DNA of 64,000 bases. It comes from Novipirellula caenicola (GTDB taxonomy: Bacteria; Planctomycetota; Planctomycetia; Pirellulales; Pirellulaceae). Under the pieces are notes generated by a model. The model had not been told where the DNA came from, ran no database searches, and saw nothing but the letters and a program-made list of their open reading frames with translations. Shown here piece by piece: positions 1-8,768 of this stretch. Position 1 is the stretch's first letter; the number at the start of each line of letters is the position of its first letter. Made by a program: the position numbers and the translations under genes. The stretch lies in NCBI RefSeq assembly GCF_039545035.1, contig NZ_BAABRO010000014.1, positions 1 through 64,000 on the forward strand, written 5' to 3'.

Positions 1-88
1 GTGGCCGCGGCATCAGGTCACCTCCGCAGGCTCGAGGGATGTGATAGGGCTACCGTGATTAGAGCGGAAATTGAAAACCTGTCAAATT

Positions 89-128
89 TTCGGTGCCAGG
101 CACCTAAATTTAGGTGCCTGGCACCGAA
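89..128. repeat. Perfect 40-bp palindrome (REP-like)
   Basis: The arm ttcggtgccaggcaccta (89-106) is followed by aatt and its exact reverse complement (111-128). Within each arm, ggtgccaggcacc is itself a dyad. A partial third copy, ggtggcaccgaa, follows at about 139-150. It sits just past the trmB stop codon and so may end the leftward trmB transcript, but the T-rich tail of a standard terminator is weak. A REP-like intergenic element is the simplest reading. Confidence 0.75.
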
Positions 129-162
129 TTAGATGGTGGGTGGCACCGAAATAGGATGAGGT

Positions 163-810
163 TTATGCCCGTTTCTCGTAGCGGACTCGGTACACCGGGA
201 TGCGATGCCGACGGCTCCGACGCTCAAAGTGGGTGCGATAATCGAGGTCGTGCTGCGCTTCCACTTCTTCTTCCGGAATCGGCACCCCTAATTCCGGTGC
301 GATTTCCGCAATGATTTCAACCGTTTCTTCGAAATAGTCCAGCACGTCGGTCCACACATGCAAGCGTCCGCCAACACGCAGCGCTTTGGCGAAATCTAAA
401 ATGCTGCGTTCGTTCAGCACACGACGTTTCCGCTGCTTCTTTTTCCACCAAGGGTCCGGGAAATAAACGTGCACCGCCTCTAAACTCTCCGCAGGCACCC
501 GCTCTTTGAACAACGGTTCGGCATCGCCACTGATCATGATCGCGTTGCTGACTTCGGCCCTCGCCAATCGACCCGCTGCATGCTCAGCACACTTGGAATT
601 GATCTCGATGCCGAGAAAGTTGTGCTGAGGATTCTTCGCCGATGCAGTGGACATGAACAGCCCCTTGCCGGAACCAACTTCGATCTCTAACGGCTTCGTA
701 TTACCAAACATCGAATCGCTAGAAAGGACTTCTGGAAGCGAATCAACCAACCGAAATACCTTCGATAAGTCGAGACTGGCTGGGGGGCGGCGAATGGGAC
801 TTCGAGACAC
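163..810 (-). CDS. trmB: tRNA (guanine-N7-)-methyltransferase TrmB
   Basis: This is the SAM-dependent enzyme that makes m7G46 in the variable loop of tRNA. The 215-residue protein is a normal bacterial TrmB length. Visible motifs are the SAM-binding EVGSGKG (about residues 44-50), GIEI at the end of the next strand (67-70), the family hallmark YFPDPWWKKK (116-125) and the C-terminal T-H-F-E-R-R segment that positions substrate. The start is a GTG with only a weak AGAAG upstream; no better in-frame ATG lies before the SAM motif except M34. It is a single leftward gene, divergent from hemDE. Confidence 0.95.
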   Translation of the reverse strand: MSRSPIRRPPASLDLSKVFRLVDSLPEVLSSDSMFGNTKPLEIEVGSGKGLFMSTASAKNPQHNFLGIEINSKCAEHAAGRLARAEVSNAIMISGDAEPLFKERVPAESLEAVHVYFPDPWWKKKQRKRRVLNERSILDFAKALRVGGRLHVWTDVLDYFEETVEIIAEIAPELGVPIPEEEVEAQHDLDYRTHFERRSRRHRIPVYRVRYEKRA

Positions 811-1281
811 GCTGGGACTTCTGTCTATAAAAAAGGAATGGAAATGGGGACCGATCCGCGCCCCAATCGCGCAAACAGGACCAAAACGAGGGAAACTTAG
901 TTTGGAACCGATCTATGCACATCGTAACCGAGCACAAATTCTCTACAATGACCGCTCGTTTTCGCAGGTCGTTCGGCCGCGGTCGTGATAAAGCGGCGGC
1001 TATGCACGGTTCCGCAGCACAATTCGGACGGTTCGAGCCCTGGGACCACCCTCATTCACCAGGAGCCCACCCGCTCTGCAAGGTGACGTAGCCTGGACCC
1101 GCAGCCCTCGGCTCACGATGTTGCCCAGCGTCGTCGGTCGGCCACTGCAGATCTGTTCATCATGTGGAGCCATCACGCGGAACGATTTTATTTGAGTTTC
1201 CTTTGACGGGTCTGACGGCCAAATCCGAACTGCTTGTTTCTACATCCCCCCCTTCACGCAACCCTCAACGAATCGACTCCC
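811..1281. other. Intergenic region between divergent trmB and hemDE; no recognised gene
   Basis: About 470 bp between divergent genes must hold both promoters. Positions 985-1150 are GC-rich and contain ggttcgagccc, which resembles a tRNA T-arm, but the flanking bases do not form the five-pair stem and no acceptor or anticodon arm is found. I tested it by eye against the conserved cores of SRP RNA, RNase P RNA and tmRNA and found none. A small structured RNA is possible but not supported. Confidence 0.4.
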
Positions 1282-3216
1282 ATGGAAAAGGCCCCTGCCA
1301 ATTTTGACGGACTGAATATCGCTGCCTTGGAAAGTCGTCGTGCAGACGACATGGCTCGGATGATCACTCGCCATGGCGGCGTCGCCCATGTGAGCCCGTC
1401 GATGCGGGAAGTGGCGATCGACCCCAATCGGCCAGCCATTGACTTTGCTTATCGTGTCATGACGGGCGAGGTCAATGTGGTCGTGTTGATGACCGGAGTC
1501 GGTTTCCGATTCTTGCTCAAGGCGATCGAGAGGCATGTTGACCAACAGCGTTTTCTCGACGCCTTGTCCGATATCACGACGATTTGCCGCGGGCCTAAAC
1601 CGGCCGCCGCAATGCGAGACGTGGGCTTGACGGCGACCTACCGCGTTCCTGAACCCAATACATGGCGAGAATTATTGCAGACCATCGACGCCAATGTTTC
1701 CATTGCAAACCAAGTCGTCGGGGTCCAAGAGTATGGCGTTAGCAACGCTTCGCTCGTCGCGGGTCTGGAAGCACGCGGGGCAACCGTTGAAACCGTGCGT
1801 GTTTACGGCTGGGAGTTCCCCGAGTCCACCGCGGCTTTGGAAGAGAATGTGAAAGCGTTGGCCGATGGCAAACGCGATATGCTGCTGGTGACCAGTGCTC
1901 ATCAAGTCGTCAACATGCTCCGAATGGCCGAAGAATTAAACATGGTTGACGATCTGCGTCGCGGTTTGCATTCTACCGTCATTGCGTCGATTGGGCCGAC
2001 GACGAGCGAGATGCTCCGCGAGTGCGATTTGCACGTCGACTTTGAACCCTCGCATCCGAAAATGGGGCACTTGGTCACCGAAGCCGCTCGTCAATCCAAC
2101 GAGCTGACCAAATCCAAACGACGCGTCAAACAAATCCGTTGGTCCGAAGAATCCAAGCCACAGAGCAACAATATGCCTCCTCACCCGTCCGACGACAGTT
2201 TGTTTATGAAGGCGTGTCGCGGCGAGGCGACGGAACGGACTCCGGTGTGGTTGATGCGTCAAGCGGGACGCTATATGGCGGAATACCGCGAAGTCCGAGC
2301 GAAACAGTCGTTCTTGGAACTTTGTGCGAATCCAAAACTGTGCAGCGAAGTGATGTGCACCGCCGTGGATCGGTTGGGGGTGGATGCCGCAATCATCTTT
2401 TCAGACTTGCTGCCTTTATTAGTGCCTATGGGATTCGATCTGGAGTTTGTCGCCGGCGATGGTCCGGTCATCCACAATCCAGTGCGAAGCGGCGATGATC
2501 TGGCTCGCGTCAGCGCGCTAGACAAACCAGAAAAACTCGACTTTGTCTACGAAACCGTTCGCCAGACACGTGCCGATTTGCCTGAGTCGATTCCGCTGAT
2601 CGGATTCGCGGGATCCCCTTTTACTTTAGCTAGTTATGCCATCGAAGGCGGCGGAAGCCGGCAATACACGCACACCAAAAAACTGATGCAAAGCGACGCC
2701 GGTGCGTGGGCCGATTTGATGAACAAATTGTCCGAATCGATCACGGTTTATTTGAATCATCAAATTGCCGCCGGGGCTCAGTGCGTCCAGTTGTTCGACA
2801 GTTGGGCAGGCTGCTTGTCGCCCATGGATTACAGCAAGTTCGTATTGCCTTGGATGAAACAAATCATTGCTGGAATCGATCCTTCGGTTCCCGTGATTAA
2901 CTTTGCCACGGGGAACCCAGAACTGCTTCCTTTGCTCCGCGGTGATCGACGGACAGTGGTCGGTGTCGATTGGCGTATTTCGCTTGATGTCGCGTGGCAG
3001 CGGATCGGACACGATTGTGCAGTCCAAGGCAACATGGACCCCTCCGTTCTGCTGGCCGACCCTGATGTGATTCGCGAAACGGTCGACCAATTGCTGCAGT
3101 CGGTCGACGGTCGCCCCGGACACATTTTCAATCTGGGACACGGCGTGCTTAAAGAAACGCCCGTGGAAAACGTCATTGCACTTGTTGAAACGGTCAAAGA
3201 ATTGAGCCAACGGTGA
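1282..3216 (+). CDS. hemDE: Fused uroporphyrinogen-III synthase / uroporphyrinogen decarboxylase (HemD-HemE)
   Basis: A single 644-residue reading frame carries two consecutive haem-pathway enzymes. Residues about 10-280 match HemD (starting with an LESRRADDMARM segment and containing VVLMTGVG), which closes hydroxymethylbilane to uroporphyrinogen III. Residues about 298-644 are a full-length HemE, with the signature PVWLMRQAGRY at about 321-331, the catalytic-Asp loop IIFSDLLPL, and GFAGSPFTLASY. HemE uses the HemD product directly, so the fusion could channel substrate. There is no stop between them; an internal ATG at 2173 sits where a free HemE would begin. I chose ATG 1282; an in-frame TTG at 1234 would add 16 unconserved residues. 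The stop overlaps the next gene. Confidence 0.93.
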   Translation: MEKAPANFDGLNIAALESRRADDMARMITRHGGVAHVSPSMREVAIDPNRPAIDFAYRVMTGEVNVVVLMTGVGFRFLLKAIERHVDQQRFLDALSDITTICRGPKPAAAMRDVGLTATYRVPEPNTWRELLQTIDANVSIANQVVGVQEYGVSNASLVAGLEARGATVETVRVYGWEFPESTAALEENVKALADGKRDMLLVTSAHQVVNMLRMAEELNMVDDLRRGLHSTVIASIGPTTSEMLRECDLHVDFEPSHPKMGHLVTEAARQSNELTKSKRRVKQIRWSEESKPQSNNMPPHPSDDSLFMKACRGEATERTPVWLMRQAGRYMAEYREVRAKQSFLELCANPKLCSEVMCTAVDRLGVDAAIIFSDLLPLLVPMGFDLEFVAGDGPVIHNPVRSGDDLARVSALDKPEKLDFVYETVRQTRADLPESIPLIGFAGSPFTLASYAIEGGGSRQYTHTKKLMQSDAGAWADLMNKLSESITVYLNHQIAAGAQCVQLFDSWAGCLSPMDYSKFVLPWMKQIIAGIDPSVPVINFATGNPELLPLLRGDRRTVVGVDWRISLDVAWQRIGHDCAVQGNMDPSVLLADPDVIRETVDQLLQSVDGRPGHIFNLGHGVLKETPVENVIALVETVKELSQR

Positions 3217-4271
3217 TGCCGCCCACCCTGCATGTCTGTCCGTTTTGTCCGCTGCATTGTGACGACATCTCCATCGAAGCGTCGTCCGAAGGTCAGCCGA
3301 TTGCAAAGGTCCAGTGCAGCAAGGCGACCGTTGCATACACGACCGCATTGTCCGGAACCCAGTCCGCTCGCATTGCAGACACCGCGGTCACTCCGGCGCT
3401 TGCAGCTGAAAAGGCGAAAGACCTATTGGCCGGTCACGGCGTGATCCATGTCGCCACGTCGGGAACCGATCTGGATACGGCTCGCCGATTGAATCGATTG
3501 CAAGCTCACGATCGGATTCGTATCGCCATCGACGACACGGTTTCCACCACAGCGTGGCGAGCGGCCGTGGGCCGCGAAGGAACGTTATCGGCCACTCTAG
3601 GGGACGTTCGAATGCACGCCGATGTTGTTTGGACGATCGGTGATGTTGAAAGCGATACGCCGCGTTTGCGTGAACAAATCGATGCAGAAGCAAAAAAATC
3701 GGTTCATAGCAATTCACTCGCAGCCGAACCGCTTGCGGAAATATTTTATTCGCTCCGCACGAATTCTCAGAGCAACGATAACCTCAAACCAATTGTCGCG
3801 CCCATCGAATCGGCAAACTACTTGGCCGTGATTTTGGGAGCGGACGCTTTTGTCGAGAGCGAAGCCACCGCGACCGTAGAAATGCTCAGCAAGCTGCTGT
3901 GGTATCTCAATCAAACCAAACGCGCAATCGTTTTACAATTAGATGCGGCGGCAACCAATCGTGCGGTGACCGCCTGGCAATCCAACACGCTGGTCGACTC
4001 GGTGACCAATCCGCCTCACGATGAGGTTCATGTCCGGTTGGGCAGTCCCGCTGAACACGCACAGGCGGCGACAATACAAATCGGAGGAATCGATCGAGGG
4101 CGGCAATTTGCCGAGATCTTTTGGCCAGCGGCGATTGTGGGGATCGATCGAGATGGGGTGATCATTCGTGGCGATGCGACCGTTACGATGCCATTGGCCG
4201 CCGCCCGCCCGACTGAGATACCAACCGCCATCGAATGTTTAGAACTTTGGCTTGGCGAGCTGCCGAATTAG
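3216..4271 (+). CDS. FhcB-like protein (formylmethanofuran dehydrogenase subunit B family, formyltransferase/hydrolase complex)
   Basis: The 351-residue protein opens with a cysteine cluster CPFCPLHCDDI (C8, C11, C15 from the ATG), which resembles the N-terminal CxxCxxxCDDI of FwdB/FhcB. The rest has the Rossmann-like segments and the AARPTEIP-type C-terminus I associate with FhcB. In bacteria FhcB belongs to the tetrahydromethanopterin-linked C1 pathway, in the complex that converts formyl groups to formate; planctomycetes are known to carry that pathway. No other fhc, mch or fae gene lies in the window. The ATG overlaps the hemDE TGA (TGATG), so the two are probably translationally coupled; a GTG three bases earlier is also in frame. 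Family assignment is from motifs only. Confidence 0.6.
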   Translation: MPPTLHVCPFCPLHCDDISIEASSEGQPIAKVQCSKATVAYTTALSGTQSARIADTAVTPALAAEKAKDLLAGHGVIHVATSGTDLDTARRLNRLQAHDRIRIAIDDTVSTTAWRAAVGREGTLSATLGDVRMHADVVWTIGDVESDTPRLREQIDAEAKKSVHSNSLAAEPLAEIFYSLRTNSQSNDNLKPIVAPIESANYLAVILGADAFVESEATATVEMLSKLLWYLNQTKRAIVLQLDAAATNRAVTAWQSNTLVDSVTNPPHDEVHVRLGSPAEHAQAATIQIGGIDRGRQFAEIFWPAAIVGIDRDGVIIRGDATVTMPLAAARPTEIPTAIECLELWLGELPN

Positions 4272-4444
4272 TCCCCGGTCCAACCAGCGGTGGGGGGCGA
4301 GAATCCAAACGCAATTCAATGATGGCGCATTAGCACTCGAATGGCGACTTTGCCTCGCAGCGGGATAAGAGCATACGCAATCCAATACACCCAACCCCAA
4401 TACTTACCAGAGCCTAATACGTCCAAATCTTAGCAGCCCCAGGC

Positions 4445-4711
4445 TTAGACCGTTTCGGATACAGGGTTAGCCTGGGTAGGTGTGGAGGAAGGCTGCTGCT
4501 CGGCGCGGCGAAGGGCACTCTCGACTCGTTGAAGCAAATCCAGGCTGCGATCAAACGTTTGGGGGGCACTCTCGTCCCGCGCACTCGCTACAAATTCCGC
4601 GTGGCAGTGTTGGCATGCGACAGTGCATCCTAATAGCGAAGCTCGTACTTCCACACGTCGGCCACATCGGGGGCACGGGTGTGTGAAGCGAAGACTGCTG
4701 TTAGAGGTCAT
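4445..4711 (-). CDS. Small zinc-ribbon protein
   Basis: An 88-residue protein begins at ATG 4711, preceded by AGGAT at a good distance; an earlier in-frame start at 4774 would add 21 residues lacking conservation signals. Near the N-terminus two CxxC knuckles, CPRCGRR and CQHCHAEF, are spaced 15 residues apart, a typical four-cysteine zinc ribbon. The remainder is polar, predicted helical (SLDLLQRVESALRRAEQ) and ends in a disordered Ser/Thr/Pro tail. Such short ribbons are common in planctomycetes, often at the front of larger regulators, but nothing else is attached here. Role unknown. Confidence 0.7.
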   Translation of the reverse strand: MTSNSSLRFTHPCPRCGRRVEVRASLLGCTVACQHCHAEFVASARDESAPQTFDRSLDLLQRVESALRRAEQQPSSTPTQANPVSETV

Positions 4712-4774
4712 GATAAGATCCTTTGAACCTGTCCAATCCGTGTTAGATGCCGAGATTTTATCCTTGAATACCAC

Positions 4775-5538
4775 TTAAGGCAAGCATAAACACCGCAAAG
4801 GGCGTGTTTACGGCTTTCGGAAAAACCAAAACGGAGTCTTTGTACTGCAATTATCAACGACATCTTCCCCTCCAAAGGGTAGATGCCATTTAGCCTTCGA
4901 CAAGATCAAATGCACATTTGGTGGCGATAATAATTGACTACGAGTCTGATCGAGGCACTGCTAGTGCAGTGTTCAAAACCCCACGTCTTCCGCCATCATC
5001 TTTTGCGATCGATGCCGCCGAGGCAAGTCCCCAAAGAGACGCGGCGATGGCATCTCGAGGTTCGCAGTGACATCAAAATCCGTGATTTTCACTAGCTTGA
5101 CGACTCATCCTTTGCGGAAAACCACTGGATTGGAGCATCCGCTTGCCTCGATTGCATCGTCAGAGTGAAGCGGCCGGGTCGAAAGACAGCACCATGGTTT
5201 TCTAGACGCCAGATCAAACTCCGAATGTGCTGAAATCACCGAATTTACGGGTTGCAGCAACGAATTGCTCTTTTCGTAAGTCCCAGGACCGTCTAGGCAT
5301 TAAGAATTTCGTAAAAGGTTCGTAAATTTCTTAAATCAGCAAGTTCGCCCCCCGGATGAGCAGGTAACAAGTCGGGCGATCCGACCGCCAAACTACCTCA
5401 AGCCTTTGCGACCGGGGGGGTGATACGAGTGCAACCATGGGCACGATCTTGCGTCACCAACACGGGACGCCGCAGCGGCGGTATCCGTATGTCGATGCTC
5501 ACACCCCCGTGATGCTGGAATAAAGGGGCAACCCGGTT
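4775..5538. other. Long intergenic region, nothing recognised
   Basis: About 760 bp without a credible reading frame on either strand. It lies upstream of the leftward zinc-ribbon gene and downstream of the leftward DinB gene. I see an AT-rich part near 5290-5340 and a G-rich run near 5410, but no hairpin followed by T residues, no tRNA and no known riboswitch core. Confidence 0.4.
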
Positions 5539-6030
5539 TTAAAAGAGTACCGGTTTGCCTAGTTGGCGACGCAAAGGAACGATTTGCCCGGCGTGCATCA
5601 TTGGGTGCGTGCTAATCAGGATGATCACGTCGCCCACGGTGGGGCAAAATCCTCGGAAATGCTCGGGCGATTCGGCATCAAGATCCTCGTCACTCATCTC
5701 GTCGATTGCCTTCAGCGTCGCCGCACGCACCTCGTCCCAAAGTGCCAGATACTCGTCACGTCCCAGAAACGCAGATGGATCATCGTTATCTGCTTTGTCT
5801 TTGGCATGTGCCTCGGCGAATCCATCAGGCAATTGGTAGGCTTTGCCCGGAGCGATGCTGTCCAGCAACGAGACTTCGGATGAAATCAAGTGCCCGGTTT
5901 GCCAAGCGATGTGATTACAGCCTTCGCTTGGACGCCGCAGTAATTCCGCGTCGTCCAAATCGCTCATGTAGCCTCGGTAGACCATGTCGCAAAATTTCAT
6001 GGCCGATCGGATCGCGTCTTTACCTTGCAT
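5539..6030 (-). CDS. DinB-fold (DinB/YfiT-like) metal-binding protein
   Basis: The 163-residue length is typical of the four-helix DinB/YfiT superfamily. Putative metal-ligand histidines lie in the first conserved helix, CNHIAWQTGHLISSE, and in the C-terminal HPMMHAGQIVPLRRQLGKP, the usual closing motif where one His sits in H-x-x-x-H-x-x-Q. Members act as thiol-dependent transferases or hydrolases (bacillithiol or mycothiol users), or have unknown roles. ATG start at 6030 with AGAGAA upstream. No signal peptide, so cytoplasmic. Neighbours do not suggest a substrate. Confidence 0.82.
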   Translation of the reverse strand: MQGKDAIRSAMKFCDMVYRGYMSDLDDAELLRRPSEGCNHIAWQTGHLISSEVSLLDSIAPGKAYQLPDGFAEAHAKDKADNDDPSAFLGRDEYLALWDEVRAATLKAIDEMSDEDLDAESPEHFRGFCPTVGDVIILISTHPMMHAGQIVPLRRQLGKPVLF

Positions 6031-6167
6031 TGGATTCTCTATCGTGAATTACAGGAGTGAATTTGGAGCCAAGATTGTAACCCGTCACCGTTGCCTTGGT
6101 GCATCCGGGACGTTTGCAGCACGAAGATAACATGTCCGCATTGGCATGTTCGCTGACAACGCACCGG

Positions 6168-6806
6168 CTACCAACCTGGGATCATGATCGGCGCGATCAC
6201 TGCGAACACGATTGCTGCCAACACGAGGGCCAATCCGGTGACGGGCATTGGAAGATGAGTTTTGCGCTGAAACGCATTGACCACCTCTACTAGCACCGCC
6301 AATAACGCTCCGCCAATCGCGGCGCAGATTGCATTTGCGATACTGGTTGTCGCATTGGCAGGAACGGACGCCATATAGATCGCGACGACCGCCGCCGCAA
6401 CCATCGCAGCTTGGAACATACGCCGATACAGATTCGAATTGCCTGATGCAACCACTGCGGCAAAGCCTGCCGCGATCGGCCAACCATAGATCCCCTTGCG
6501 ATCCAACAAGATCGTGTTCGATGCGACCGCCTGAATCATTGCAGCCACGACGACTCCCCAAAAAACGCGTTGCATCATGGGTGGGCGAATCTTGCCAACA
6601 ATCACACCGAAGGCAAGGCTACTGATCGTCGAAACCATGCCGGCGATCATCAGATCGTTTCCACGCGGACGCAAAAATGCCGCCAAGATGCTGGCGATCA
6701 GCGTCAGCACAAAGATGGTTGATAACCGAAACTGCAACAAATCATCACGCTGGGGATTGGCCTGTGGACTAGGTTGATCGGGATCCGCAACGATCTCATT
6801 CGACAT
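6168..6806 (-). CDS. Polytopic membrane protein, unknown function
   Basis: A 212-residue protein starts at ATG 6806 with GAGG upstream; an upstream in-frame extension is unlikely. After a polar, Pro-rich N-terminus comes FRLSTIFVLTLIASILAAF, a motif style common in planctomycete membrane proteins (FxLxTLxVLT). About seven hydrophobic segments follow at roughly residues 30-47, 52-72, 80-100, 106-122, 130-150, 155-178 and 187-210. No enzymatic motif is visible. It is separated by 72 bp from the plsC gene upstream and may share its transcript. Confidence 0.75.
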   Translation of the reverse strand: MSNEIVADPDQPSPQANPQRDDLLQFRLSTIFVLTLIASILAAFLRPRGNDLMIAGMVSTISSLAFGVIVGKIRPPMMQRVFWGVVVAAMIQAVASNTILLDRKGIYGWPIAAGFAAVVASGNSNLYRRMFQAAMVAAAVVAIYMASVPANATTSIANAICAAIGGALLAVLVEVVNAFQRKTHLPMPVTGLALVLAAIVFAVIAPIMIPGW

Positions 6807-6878
6807 GTTTTTGCCTCGGGGTGCTGTGGGGACGATTCTTCGATTGTACAGCAGGAGGCACACCCGATCACAAACTTG

Positions 6879-7526
6879 CTACCACGTTTGCACCGGCAGT
6901 TCTTCGGAAAGTTTTGAAAACGCGGTGTCCAATTGGTTCATGAATTCCTTTTTAGGCAACGTTGAATTCAGTGGTTCGCCGACAAAAACATCACAGAAAA
7001 AGGGAACCAGCAGCGTTTCGCCCTTAGGCAACGCCTTGCCAAGCCCGTGCATGAATACGGGAGTGATCGGGACGTCCGGATGGCGTTTGGCAAGATGAGC
7101 CACCCCGGTTTGAAATGATTCTAATTTCTCGGGCTCACCACGTGTTCCTTCGGGAAACAACAATACGATCCCACCAGCGCGAAGCACTTCACTGATCGGT
7201 TCGAGTGGGTGTTTTCCGTCGCAGTCACGTTTCGTTTTGGTTCGATCAATCGGCAAAATTCCCACAATCCGAGTCGAGAACCAACGACGCAGCGGACGGG
7301 TCAGGAAATAGTCGCCCGCCGCGACCGGACGGACGTGACGCAACCGGCTAAGCCCGAGGATGTTCATCAGCGCAAACACATCCAAGTGGCTGTTGTGGTT
7401 GGCAACAATCAGTGCAGGGCCCTCACTGGGCAACCATTCACGACGGCGGACATTGGTTCCCAACACCACCATCATGATTGGTCGCACGATCAGGGCAAAA
7501 AAAAGCGTTCGCAAAACGTGATTCAC
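6879..7526 (-). CDS. plsC: 1-acyl-sn-glycerol-3-phosphate acyltransferase (PlsC family)
   Basis: This is a 215-residue acyltransferase that would add the second acyl chain to lysophosphatidic acid to make phosphatidic acid at the inner membrane. The catalytic HX4D block is NHNSHLD (H44, D49) and the substrate-binding FPEGTRG is at 124-130. An N-terminal hydrophobic segment anchors it. It starts with GTG only 11 bp after the cdsA stop, so the pair is an operon: PlsC makes the phosphatidic acid that CdsA activates. The motif cannot exclude a related acyltransferase acting on another lipid. Confidence 0.9.
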   Translation of the reverse strand: MNHVLRTLFFALIVRPIMMVVLGTNVRRREWLPSEGPALIVANHNSHLDVFALMNILGLSRLRHVRPVAAGDYFLTRPLRRWFSTRIVGILPIDRTKTKRDCDGKHPLEPISEVLRAGGIVLLFPEGTRGEPEKLESFQTGVAHLAKRHPDVPITPVFMHGLGKALPKGETLLVPFFCDVFVGEPLNSTLPKKEFMNQLDTAFSKLSEELPVQTW

Positions 7527-7537
7527 GATTCAGTCGC

Positions 7538-8506
7538 TCAGCCATACGTGTAGTAAATGAAATGGAAAAACAGCGGCGCGGTAAAAATCAGCGAGTCAAC
7601 TCGGTCCAAAACGCCACCGTGCCCGGGCAGGGTGGCCCCAAAATCTTTGATATTCAGATCTCGTTTGACAGCCGACATACAGAGATCGCCCGCGAACCCC
7701 GCCATCCCAATGATGATTCCGACGATCAACGAGCGAGTGTCGTCCATGATTGTCAATCGCGGACCGACCACCCAAGCGAACACCACGGTCGTGGCCACGC
7801 CGCCGATCAACCCCGCGTAAGTTTTTCCAGGACTGATCGAGGGAGCGACTTTTCGGGTGCCCAGTGATTTGCCCCAAAGGTATTGAAAAATGTCATTGAG
7901 TTCGGTCAGCAGCACGAGAAACAAAAGCAGTCCCGATCCAGGATAGGTGATCGCGTCGCTGGATGGGAAATCAGGGCCGATCCGCGGCTCTGCGGCAACT
8001 TGAAACTTCAATAGAAAAGCGACGTGCGACAATGAGAATACCGTGATCATCAACGCCCAGTGCAGCGATCCTGCGGCGCGAAGAAAGCCATCGGTTTGGC
8101 CCATCATCAGCATGCGTGTCGGCAACCACACAAACATCAACACCGGGATGAAAACGATAAACATGCCGTACCAAGACGTCGCTGCAAAGTAATATTGTGC
8201 GATGATCGAAAGGTAGGCGTAAAACAACACGCGTCGATCCGATCGCCGCGTTGGCGTCATCGACAAGAATTCCTTGAGCGCCAAGAAGCTCACGAAGGCA
8301 AAGAAGCAGACGGCGGCCGCAGGAGAGACGAATAATGCAGCAGAGAAGAATCCAACGATCACCCACCATGTGCGTACCCGTTCACGCAGTTCCGTGAAAT
8401 CTCGCTGGGGATGTCGCCACTTTAGCGTCAACGACACCACGCTGGCGAAAAACAGCGAGACCAGAATCGAAGCGATCGCCACTCGTACTTCAAAAGGCAA
8501 ATTCAT
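7538..8506 (-). CDS. cdsA: Phosphatidate cytidylyltransferase (CDP-diglyceride synthase)
   Basis: CdsA condenses CTP with phosphatidic acid to give CDP-diacylglycerol, the branch point of phospholipid synthesis. The 322-residue integral membrane protein has about eight hydrophobic helices, and the C-terminal family signature is complete: SAVKRDLNIKDFG followed by LPGHGGVLDRVDS. ATG 8506 is preferred over an in-frame TTG at 8536 that would add ten residues; neither has a clear ribosome site. plsC follows after 11 bp. Confidence 0.93.
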   Translation of the reverse strand: MNLPFEVRVAIASILVSLFFASVVSLTLKWRHPQRDFTELRERVRTWWVIVGFFSAALFVSPAAAVCFFAFVSFLALKEFLSMTPTRRSDRRVLFYAYLSIIAQYYFAATSWYGMFIVFIPVLMFVWLPTRMLMMGQTDGFLRAAGSLHWALMITVFSLSHVAFLLKFQVAAEPRIGPDFPSSDAITYPGSGLLLFLVLLTELNDIFQYLWGKSLGTRKVAPSISPGKTYAGLIGGVATTVVFAWVVGPRLTIMDDTRSLIVGIIIGMAGFAGDLCMSAVKRDLNIKDFGATLPGHGGVLDRVDSLIFTAPLFFHFIYYTYG

Positions 8507-8768
8507 GTTGGCTTGTTGCAAAGGGGACGAAGGCAAGGTTGTTGACGACGTATCAGAAAACGATGGGTCTGTGTAAGAGAAGATCCCACCACGGTGTTAA
8601 GGTTGCGGAGAATCTGTTCAAAAAGGGAAAGGGGCCCGCTGATTTCCCCGGCGTCGTCACCGTTGGTTATCTTAGATGCGTTGCTTTACGGTCACCGCGT
8701 CAGCCGAGGTCAAGCAGGCACCCCACGCTGCGAGCGGTCTTTAGTTTACCCCACCTACGGAATGTGTT

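Noticed and set aside
1040-1060. tRNA gene suggested by ggttcgagccc
   Set aside because: The T-stem does not pair fully, and there is no acceptor or anticodon stem around it.
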